Below the pieces are notes generated by a model. It made no database searches. It was not told where the DNA came from and worked only from the letters and a program-made list of their open reading frames with translations. A DNA stretch of 64,000 nucleotides from Burkholderiaceae bacterium (GTDB lineage: Bacteria; Pseudomonadota; Gammaproteobacteria; Burkholderiales; Burkholderiaceae_E), in contig JAOSJU010000001.1 in NCBI GenBank assembly GCA_027493945.1, forward strand, positions 3,406,484-3,470,483, written 5' to 3'. Position numbers and translations under genes: made by a program. Each line of letters starts with the position of its first letter. Position 1 is the stretch's first letter. This document shows positions 58,145 through 64,000 of this stretch, piece by piece.

Positions 58145-59973
58145 TGCGTGGCGGCCTGGACCATTGCGTAGAACCGCTCGGCGTCGAGTTCGACTGCGAC
58201 GCCATCGCCCAGACAGCGGTTGACGTAGCGCGAATAGAGCCTGCTCGGTGCATGTTCGGTCGCATCGCCGCTCGCGCGCGCCTGCGCAAGGAGCTCGACG
58301 ATGAGCGCCTCGCCGCTGTGCCGCTGCCTGGCGCAGGCAACGTCCTTGGTGAGCAGCAGCAGCGGGTCGCCCTTGACCGATACGGTCGAGACCACCTGCT
58401 TGAAGCTTGCCTGCAGCTTGTCCAGCACGCTGGCGGCCGCAACCTCGAGTCCCGCCCGGCGGTAAGCCCGCTGCAGCGCCGCCCAGACGCTGGCCTTGGC
58501 GGCGTGAAAGACCACCGTCGCCTTGGCTTCGTCCTTCAGAACTCGGCCCATCTCGGAGAACACGCGCGCCATCAGGTTCTCGTAGTCGTCCAGTGACTTG
58601 CCCTGCGCGCCGCTGACGACCGCCTCGTCGGCGTCATCCGTTCGCCGACCCAGCCAGAGGTCGTTGACCTGGTTGATTTCGGCGTAAGGGATGAAGTCCG
58701 CAAACGGCGGGTCGGTGAAAACGTAATCGATGGACTGCTCGGCCTCCACCAGCGCCGTACTGCTGCGGTTGCGAACGGTGACCGTGCTGCGGCTGTCGCG
58801 AACGAGCGCAAACGAGTCCCGCAACGCCTTGACCTTGCGGGCAACGCCGTCAATGACGTTCTTCTCCACCGGCAGGCTGCTCACGTAGAGCACGCCGCTC
58901 TGGGCTCCCGTCAACACGAAATCGGCCTGCCCGCTCTTGATGACCACGCGCGTCATGAGCGTCGCGTGGGACTGGTTGTAGCTCAACACAAGCAGGCGCA
59001 GCGCATCACGCACGCTCGCCTCGCGTCGCTCGACGAGTTCGAGCAGCGTGGCGACGCTGATGAGGTTGCGTCGGGTGTAGAGGTGATGCAGGTGCGTCAT
59101 CCCGAAGTGATAGCCACTTCGGTAGAGGTCGCCCAGCTTCAGAGGCGCTACCGGGGTCGACGCCGGAAGCGGATGCGAATCCACCTGCCTCAGGAGTTCG
59201 AGGTCCGAAGGCAGCACTTCGCGCTGCCACTTGCGCGTGCCGGTCCGGCCGTAGATGCGCACGGGAACGCGCTTGCGGCGCTCCACCGACCGACCAAGCA
59301 ACTCGTCGAATACTTCCTCGGTTGCGTGGACGGCTGCGCCCAGGCGCATCGTCGTCTCGCACGCCGGGCAGCCACAGTGCTCATTGGCATCTCGAAGCCG
59401 CAAGGGTTGGCGAGCGACCGCCACGTCCCAGAAGCTGTACTCGTGGCCGCAATGCGGGCAGCGCAGGACGTCGGACCAAATCGCATGACGCAACACGCCC
59501 GCGCATCCTCTGTCGTCCACGACCGTCAGCAGCGCGCCCAGCGCGGCGTAGCCGCCGCGCACCAGCGCCGCGGCCTCCTGTTCGAACAGATGCGGGTCGG
59601 GCGGATGGCACATCACTTCGGCTACGAAGCTGCCGATGACGCCCAACTCATACAGCACGGCGTGACGTGGACCCCACACCGGGTTGAGCCCCATCACGGC
59701 AGCGAGCTGGCGCATGTCGCGGGTGGGGCGGTCGCACAGGTGCGCGGCCAGGCCCGTCGTGCCGCTACCGGCGAAGGCGTCCAGAACGGTGGCGCCGGGG
59801 CGGGTATGAGTTGCGATGTACAACGCCACGGCCTGCGGCGAAATTTTCGTCGGGTACGAGAACGCATTGAAGAGCGGCCCGCCCCTCGATGAAGGCAGGG
59901 GGTGTTTGTAGAGTTCTTGCAGCTCCCGCGGTAGGGCCTGGCGCGTGGAGGCGGGGTCAGGAAACTGCTTCAT
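58141..59973 (-). CDS. DNA methyltransferase with internal Zn ribbon
   Basis: A 610-residue protein, uninterrupted. The N-terminal SAM motif is VLDAFAGSGTTGLAAHLC (65-74), and the catalytic motif FTDPPFADFIPYAEINQVND has DPPF at 421-424. About 350 residues separate them, so the order is that of alpha-class methylases with a large insert. The insert carries CPHC (172-175) and CPAC (202-205), a zinc ribbon. It resembles COG1743-type Zn-ribbon adenine methylases in general layout. It is the first gene of the operon, starting at the ATG 59973, and the third gene downstream holds the nuclease-like domain. Confidence 0.8.
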   Translation of the reverse strand: MKQFPDPASTRQALPRELQELYKHPLPSSRGGPLFNAFSYPTKISPQAVALYIATHTRPGATVLDAFAGSGTTGLAAHLCDRPTRDMRQLAAVMGLNPVWGPRHAVLYELGVIGSFVAEVMCHPPDPHLFEQEAAALVRGGYAALGALLTVVDDRGCAGVLRHAIWSDVLRCPHCGHEYSFWDVAVARQPLRLRDANEHCGCPACETTMRLGAAVHATEEVFDELLGRSVERRKRVPVRIYGRTGTRKWQREVLPSDLELLRQVDSHPLPASTPVAPLKLGDLYRSGYHFGMTHLHHLYTRRNLISVATLLELVERREASVRDALRLLVLSYNQSHATLMTRVVIKSGQADFVLTGAQSGVLYVSSLPVEKNVIDGVARKVKALRDSFALVRDSRSTVTVRNRSSTALVEAEQSIDYVFTDPPFADFIPYAEINQVNDLWLGRRTDDADEAVVSGAQGKSLDDYENLMARVFSEMGRVLKDEAKATVVFHAAKASVWAALQRAYRRAGLEVAAASVLDKLQASFKQVVSTVSVKGDPLLLLTKDVACARQRHSGEALIVELLAQARASGDATEHAPSRLYSRYVNRCLGDGVAVELDAERFYAMVQAATQ

Positions 59974-60088
59974 CGGCGCGCGTTCGCGGTAGGCATGGTC
60001 GAAACCGTCTAGCCAATCACCCTTATACTGCCACGGGAGAACAGCGGCTATCGAAAATCTGGCGCTGAATCATCAAAAATCACTTCTT

Positions 60089-60110
60089 GATTGGTCAAGG
60101 TTGACAAATC
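60089..60110. repeat. Imperfect inverted repeat upstream of the methyltransferase operon
   Basis: GATTGGTCAA and TTGACAAATC pair at nine of ten positions around a two-base centre. It lies about 115 bases before the operon start and at the start of the small plus-strand gene, so it could be an operator for either. Confidence 0.5.
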
Positions 60111-60358
60111 GATACCCGTCTTCTACGCCAACTCATCAGGACCGGCAAGGCCGGAGCCCTCGTGGCCCGCGGCGTGCCGGGGGCTTCCTGCTTGCCATTC
60201 GAGACGGCCTGGACGAACAACTGCTCGAGGCCCAGCGCGGACATGCCCGCCAGTTCAGGCGCCTCGAGACTCTCGCCGGGTTCCTGAAGGCGCTCGGCGC
60301 GCACGAATTCTCCGTCGAACTGGACCAGTGGACGCAGGAGGGCCTAGGTGTTCGATGA
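60108..60358 (+). pseudogene. Small mobile-element-type gene, frame-disrupted
   Basis: Two frames join into one about 83-residue protein if one G is added in the run near 60178-60182: [24 protein letters not shown], then GFLLAIRDGLDEQLLEAQRG and FLKALGAHEFSVELDQW. The style resembles small proteins of integrative elements, but I cannot name a family with certainty. No ATG fits the N-terminus, so it may be truncated. Confidence 0.4.
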
Positions 60359-60446
60359 TCTGCAGAGCCTTCCTACGTCAGCTCGGTTGTGTACGGACGG
60401 CTACCCGGTACTGGTCAAATTTACAGTATATCCGAGCGCCGCGCCT
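60348..60446 (+). pseudogene. Truncated frame following the small mobile-element gene
   Basis: A GTG with a strong AGGAGG six bases upstream opens the frame MFDDLQSLPTSARLCTDGYP, VLVKFTVYPSAAP. It overlaps the preceding stop and loses coding character at about 60446, near the reverse-transcriptase fragment. It looks like a second gene of the same element cut off by a rearrangement. Function unknown. Confidence 0.35.
60409..60428. promoter_or_regulatory. SOS-box-like palindrome
   Basis: TACTGGTCAAATTTACAGTA has both five-base ends of the extended LexA consensus (TACTG-N10-CAGTA) and matches it at 15 of 20 positions on the minus strand. It lies at the junction between the truncated plus-strand frame and the reverse-transcriptase fragment. 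No intact gene is placed to be controlled by it. Confidence 0.5.
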
Positions 60447-60499
60447 GTTGCGATAGCGGGCATTCTGCGCTGCTGCGCGCTCCGGCGTTGCTGGCACAA

Positions 60500-60711
60500 G
60501 CACACCCCGCGTACCTGAACGCCTCCTGACTGGCAGTCTTCAGGTGCAGTGCAGTCTGCTCGATGCTCAGACCGTCCACCCCCGCCGACCCCTTGTTGGC
60601 CTTCACCCGCCGCCACGCTCGCTGCAGGTTCTCTCTCGTCAGAGCCGCTGCCAGCAGCGACCCTGACCCTGTGCCCTCGTGTCGCCCTCGTGCAGTTGCG
60701 CTTCGCTTCAC
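60500..60711 (-). pseudogene. Group II intron reverse transcriptase, N-terminal fragment
   Basis: SLLAAALTRENLQRAWRRVK, ANKGSAGVDGLSIEQTALHL is the RT-0/N-terminal region of LtrA-type intron-encoded proteins. The similarity stops after HLKTA. The polymerase, maturase and endonuclease domains are absent, and no intron RNA domain V is evident. It is a dead remnant marking past mobile-element activity. Confidence 0.75.
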
Positions 60712-60776
60712 TCGCTGTGATCAACTCGTGGCGGGACTTTCACCGCAAGGAGTGCGCCCGTGCCGGGCGCACGAAC

Positions 60777-60803
60777 GAAAAAGCCCGGCCTTTCGGCCGG
60801 GCT
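60777..60803 (-). terminator. Intrinsic terminator of the phasin gene
   Basis: On the minus strand AGCCCGGCC and GGCCGGGCT form a nine-base stem with a four-base loop, followed by TTTTT. It lies about 65 bases after the phasin stop. Confidence 0.9.
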
Positions 60804-60869
60804 CGGGATCCGCGACGGCGGAGGAGGAGGGGGAAACCGCCGTGGAACCGCAGGAAGCTTCGTCGGCGC

Positions 60870-61409
60870 TCAGGCGGCCTTGCGCGAGCGGCCGGCGGCG
60901 GTCGACTTCGCAGCCGCGGCCATGTTGGCCTCGGCCACTTCGACGGCCTGCTTGGTCGCCTTGCTGACCTGGTCGAACGCGGTGTTCGCGGCCGAGACGG
61001 CCTGCTTCACCAGCGTGACGACGCCTTCGGTGCCGGCCGGCGCATTCTTCGCCATCGCGTCGATCGCCGCGAACAGCTGCCGATTGCTCTCGGCGACCTG
61101 CTTCTCGAACAGCTTCGCGAGCTCGGCGCCGGCCTCGTTGGCGATCTCGTACACGTGCTTGTAGTACGCGGTGACCTTGTCGGTCGCCGGCTGCACCGTG
61201 CCGGTGGCCATCTCGGCCAGCTGCTTGGCGTCCTTCACTTCGCTCATCGACTTCAGCGCGTCGGTCGACTCGTCGATCGAGGCCTTGGCGGCCTGGACGT
61301 TCAGCGCGGCGAGCTTCTCGAAGCCTTCGATCGAGGTGATCGTGGCGCTCTGGAAGACTTCCAGCGCGGTTTTCTGGATCTGCAGGAACTGCTCGGGGGT
61401 GGTGACCAT
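60870..61409 (-). CDS. Phasin family protein
   Basis: A polyhydroxyalkanoate granule-coating protein of 179 residues. MVTTPEQFLQIQKTALEVFQ is the typical start, preceded by GGAGA. Amphipathic helices without Cys follow, and the end is Ala/Lys-rich (AAAAKSTAAGRSRKAA). It implies PHA storage, although no synthase gene lies in the window. A strong terminator follows. Two GTTG/CAAC repeats upstream may bind a regulator. Confidence 0.93.
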   Translation of the reverse strand: MVTTPEQFLQIQKTALEVFQSATITSIEGFEKLAALNVQAAKASIDESTDALKSMSEVKDAKQLAEMATGTVQPATDKVTAYYKHVYEIANEAGAELAKLFEKQVAESNRQLFAAIDAMAKNAPAGTEGVVTLVKQAVSAANTAFDQVSKATKQAVEVAEANMAAAAKSTAAGRSRKAA

Positions 61410-61463
61410 GTCGATTCTCCGTAACCGTGGATGGGGCTGGACCGGGAAGGCGGTGCGCATTGG

Positions 61464-61478
61464 GTTGTGCATCGCAAC
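61464..61478. promoter_or_regulatory. Proximal GTTG-N7-CAAC-like repeat upstream of the phasin gene
   Basis: GTTGTGCATCGCAAC is an imperfect palindrome about 55 bases before the phasin start. A related site lies further upstream. PhaR control is a guess from gene context. Confidence 0.35.
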
Positions 61479-61526
61479 ATCGACGATTTTAGGGCCGCGC
61501 CGCGAGAAGTCAAGAACTTTTGATGC

Positions 61527-61534
61527 GTTGCAAC
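61527..61534. promoter_or_regulatory. Distal GTTGCAAC palindrome upstream of the phasin gene
   Basis: A perfect eight-base palindrome about 118 bases before the phasin start, centred about 60 bases from the proximal repeat. Confidence 0.35.
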
Positions 61535-61681
61535 AAAAAATCTGAGCGTGCGTTGGCAAGGGACCCATCTCATTGATTGTAAAGGGAAAAATTCCAGCTG
61601 CTCACCCGTCGAAAGCTGACGGGCGCTGCAAGCCGTGCTCCCTTATCATTGGCTGCGGCGCTCACACGGAGACGATCGACG

Positions 61682-62152
61682 ATGACGAGGGATGATGCAC
61701 CGCGCCACGAGGGCGCGGCGGTGCGGCCGCGCCCGCTGCTGCGCGACGACTTCCGCCACTTCCTGCCGATCACGACCCGCTGGATGGACAACGACGTCTA
61801 CGGGCACGTGAACAACGTCGTCTACTACGCGTACTTCGACACGGTGGTCAACCGCTACCTGATCGAGCGCGGTGTGCTCGACATCCAGCGCGGATCGGTG
61901 ATCGGCCTGGTCGTGGAGACCGGGTGCCATTACTTCGCGCCGCTGGCGTTTCCCGAGACCGTGCACGCCGGCTTGCGCGTCGCGCGGCTGGGCATGAGCA
62001 GCGTGCGCTACGAGGTGGCGCTGTTCGGCGGCGAGGCGCCGACGGCGGCCGCGCAAGGGCATTTTGTGCACGTCTACGTCGATCGCGAGTCGCGCCGGCC
62101 CACCGTGTTGCCGGCGCCGCTGCGCGCCGCGCTGCAGGAGTTGCTGGCCTGA
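61682..62152 (+). CDS. Hotdog-fold acyl-CoA thioesterase
   Basis: A 156-residue 4-hydroxybenzoyl-CoA thioesterase-like (YbgC/FadM) protein. [20 protein letters not shown] contains the catalytic Asp and the HVNN motif. ATG at 61682 is used; an in-frame TTG at 61649 is possible. It is divergent from the phasin gene, with 272 bases between them. The substrate is unknown. Confidence 0.9.
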   Translation: MTRDDAPRHEGAAVRPRPLLRDDFRHFLPITTRWMDNDVYGHVNNVVYYAYFDTVVNRYLIERGVLDIQRGSVIGLVVETGCHYFAPLAFPETVHAGLRVARLGMSSVRYEVALFGGEAPTAAAQGHFVHVYVDRESRRPTVLPAPLRAALQELLA

Positions 62153-62331
62153 AGATCCGCGTCTCGTCGCCGCCATCGTGGCGGCGGCGCGAGCACGCCT
62201 GTCGCAGAAAAACCACCGGTCATCGAGAATCCGCGTGAGAGATCACACGCAAGCTCTTCTATCGGCGTAGTTTTTCGTTACTATCCATGGCAACCTGCCA
62301 CCAATTTCCGCTTGTCGGAGGGAAAGCGACG

Positions 62332-63507
62332 ATGTTTCGCCTGGGCTCCATCGGGTTTGCACGCTTCGGCGCGTCGCTGATCCTCTACACGGCGGTGTCT
62401 GTTCTCTGCTGGCCGGCGGCCGACGCGACGGCGCGGGAGGCATCGCAGCCGGCCAAGCGCGCGGCGACCGCCGCGAAGGGCAAACCGAAGGTCGCCGCAA
62501 GCGTCGGCGAGCGCCGCGCGCGCGCCGCGAAGGCGCCGGTCGCCGCCGCAAGCAAGAGCGTGCAGCGGGCCAGCTATGCGAGCTCGCGCAAGGGCGTGGC
62601 CGCGAAGCGCAGCGCGGTCGCTGCGCGCGCGCAGCCTGCCGAGGCGGCCGCCCGTCCTTCGCTCGGTCACGCCATCGGCCTGCATGCGGTCGACGATCCG
62701 CTGTCGCTGAAGTCGGCGGTCGCGCTGGTGGTCGACCAGGACACCGGCGAGTTGCTGGTCGACAAGAACTCGGCGGCGGTGCTGCCGATCGCGTCGATCA
62801 GCAAGCTGATGACGGCGATCGTCGTGCTCGACGCACAGTTGCCGCTGTACGAGATGCTGGACATCGCCGAGGCCGACGTCGACACCGAACGCAATACACG
62901 GTCCAGGCTGGGCACCGGCACGCGGTTGTCGCGCGGCGAGCTGATGCAGCTGGCGCTGATGTCGTCGGAGAACCGCGCCGCGCACGCGCTGGGCCGCCAT
63001 TACCCGGGCGGCATGCCCGCGTTCGTCGAGCAGATGAACCGCAAGGCGCGCGAGCTCGGCATGGCCAGCACCAGCTTCGTCGAGCCCACCGGCCTGTCGA
63101 GCAACAACGTGTCGACTGCGCGCGACCTCGCCACGCTGGTGCGCTCCGCTTCGAAGTATCCGCTGATCCGCGAATACTCGACCGCCAGCGGCCTCACCGT
63201 CGACACTGGCTACCGGACCGTGAGCTACCGCAACACCAACCGGCTGGTCGGCAACCCCGACTGGGACATCGAACTGCAGAAGACCGGCTACATCTCGGAA
63301 GCCGGCAATTGCGTGGTCATGCAGACGCGCATCGACGGCCGGCCGGTGGTGATCGTGCTGCTCGACGCGCAGGCGCGCATGGCGCGGATCGGCGACGCAC
63401 AGCGCATTCGCCAGTGGCTCGAGCATGGCCCGCGCACCGGTATCGGCGCGGGCGCGCACAAGGTCAGCGCGCAGCAGCGCGCTGCTCAGCCCTCGCGCGA
63501 CTCGTAG
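62332..63507 (+). CDS. pbpG: D-alanyl-D-alanine endopeptidase (PBP7/8-like)
   Basis: A periplasmic low-molecular-mass penicillin-binding protein, 391 residues. A signal peptide (MFRLGSIGFARFGASLILYT...) is followed by an Ala/Lys/Arg-rich low-complexity stretch (about 35-110). The S11 peptidase domain has SxxK in PIASISKLMTA, SxN in SSEN and KTG in LQKTGYISEAGNC. Cleaves peptidoglycan cross-links. The ATG at 62332 follows GGAGGG; the ATG at 62287 lacks such a site. Its end overlaps the convergent IclR gene by 22 bases. Confidence 0.93.
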   Translation: MFRLGSIGFARFGASLILYTAVSVLCWPAADATAREASQPAKRAATAAKGKPKVAASVGERRARAAKAPVAAASKSVQRASYASSRKGVAAKRSAVAARAQPAEAAARPSLGHAIGLHAVDDPLSLKSAVALVVDQDTGELLVDKNSAAVLPIASISKLMTAIVVLDAQLPLYEMLDIAEADVDTERNTRSRLGTGTRLSRGELMQLALMSSENRAAHALGRHYPGGMPAFVEQMNRKARELGMASTSFVEPTGLSSNNVSTARDLATLVRSASKYPLIREYSTASGLTVDTGYRTVSYRNTNRLVGNPDWDIELQKTGYISEAGNCVVMQTRIDGRPVVIVLLDAQARMARIGDAQRIRQWLEHGPRTGIGAGAHKVSAQQRAAQPSRDS

Positions 63508-64000
63508 CCCAGCGCCGCCGAGATCTCGGCGGCGGTCTTGCAGAGCTGGTCGATCCACTCGTCCTGGATGAAGTCGGCCGGTGCCGAGATCGACAGGCCG
63601 GCGACGACCTTTCCGCTGTCGTCGCGAATCGCGGCGGCGATGCAGCGCACCCCCAGCTCGAGCTCCTCGTTGTCGCGCGCGTAGCCGCGCGCGCGCACCA
63701 GCGTCAGTTCGCGCTCGAGCCGTGCTGGATCGGTGATGCTGTTCTTCGTGTGGCCGGCCAGCCCGGTGCGCGTCGCGTAGGCGCGCACGTTGCGCGGGTC
63801 GTCGACCGCCAGGAACAGCTTGCCCACCGAAGTCAGGTGAAGCGGCGCGCGTCCACCCACCGCACGCACCACCTGCATCCCCGATCGCTCGGAGACCGCG
63901 CGCTCGATGTAGACGATCTCGTCGCCCTGGCGGATCGACAGGTTCACCGGCTGGCCGGTGGCCCGGTGCAGTTCGCGCATCGGGCCGACGGCCGCATCGC
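63486..64000 (-). CDS. IclR family transcriptional regulator, C-terminal part
   Basis: The effector-binding domain of an IclR-type regulator; the N-terminal helix-turn-helix lies past the window edge. VNLSIRQGDEIVYIERAVSE, LTSVGKLFLA, then GYARDNEELELGVRCIAAAI and VAGLSISAPADFIQDEWIDQ are the usual blocks of this domain. About 170 residues are visible. Target and ligand are unknown. Confidence 0.92.
   Translation of the reverse strand, partial: DAAVGPMRELHRATGQPVNLSIRQGDEIVYIERAVSERSGMQVVRAVGGRAPLHLTSVGKLFLAVDDPRNVRAYATRTGLAGHTKNSITDPARLERELTLVRARGYARDNEELELGVRCIAAAIRDDSGKVVAGLSISAPADFIQDEWIDQLCKTAAEISAALGYESREG

Noticed and set aside
52561..60740. Direct repeats (attachment sites) flanking the accessory region
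   Set aside because: I compared the two ends by eye and found no convincing matching repeat, and no tRNA lies at either edge.

Overview
The window reads as a chromosomal segment of a very GC-rich betaproteobacterium of the Burkholderiales type. The gene orders rpsP-rimM-trmD-rplS, rho-trxA-ffs-dnaX-ybaB-recR, carA-leuE-carB-greA-yhbY-rlmE-ftsH-folP-glmM and the divergent argA/hrpA pair are all familiar from that order. A phasin gene suggests polyhydroxyalkanoate storage. No genus is claimed.

Layout. 1-1306: start of metK and a PfkB-type sugar/nucleoside kinase (minus strand), then about 0.8 kb without a convincing gene. 2095-6524: fatty-acid oxidation genes (enoyl-CoA hydratase, etfB, etfA, acyl-CoA dehydrogenase). 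6579-7701: a radical SAM gene behind a good LexA (SOS) box. 7746-9928: ribosome/tRNA maturation operon. 10092-18127: CoA pyrophosphatase, a CobD/CbiB-like protein, rsgA, pterin dehydratase, an M48 protease, orn, a MATE exporter and an ArnT-like glycosyltransferase. 18273-22791: L31 type B, rho, trxA, SRP RNA, dnaX, ybaB. 22805-27567: recR, a CoA transferase and a complete ABC importer. 27808-39287: the carbamoyl-phosphate, greA, ftsH, folP and glmM block. 39363-39663: tRNA-Pro, tRNA-Arg and tRNA-His, followed by rpiA, a methyltransferase, yggX, argA, hrpA, an EI24 protein, a CinA-type protein and a 1217-residue indolepyruvate-oxidoreductase-like enzyme.

52561-60740 is the accessory region. 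A minus-strand operon encodes three different DNA methyltransferases in a row. The last of them has an N-terminal segment that looks like a nuclease domain. A short fourth frame starts at the stop codon of the third gene and soon ends. To the right lie fragments of mobile-element genes, an SOS-box-like palindrome and the amino end of a group II intron reverse transcriptase. I see no complete transposase or integrase. This operon is the best candidate for an undescribed restriction or defence system. After it the core genome resumes with a phasin, a thioesterase, a penicillin-binding endopeptidase and the C-terminal part of an IclR-type regulator.

A technical point affects the whole annotation. 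At least a dozen genes, including essential ones (dnaX, rimM, argA), are broken by single-base indels, many in G/C runs, while coding character continues in the next frame. Sequencing or assembly error is the simplest explanation, so I annotate these as repaired full-length genes and give the likely break points.
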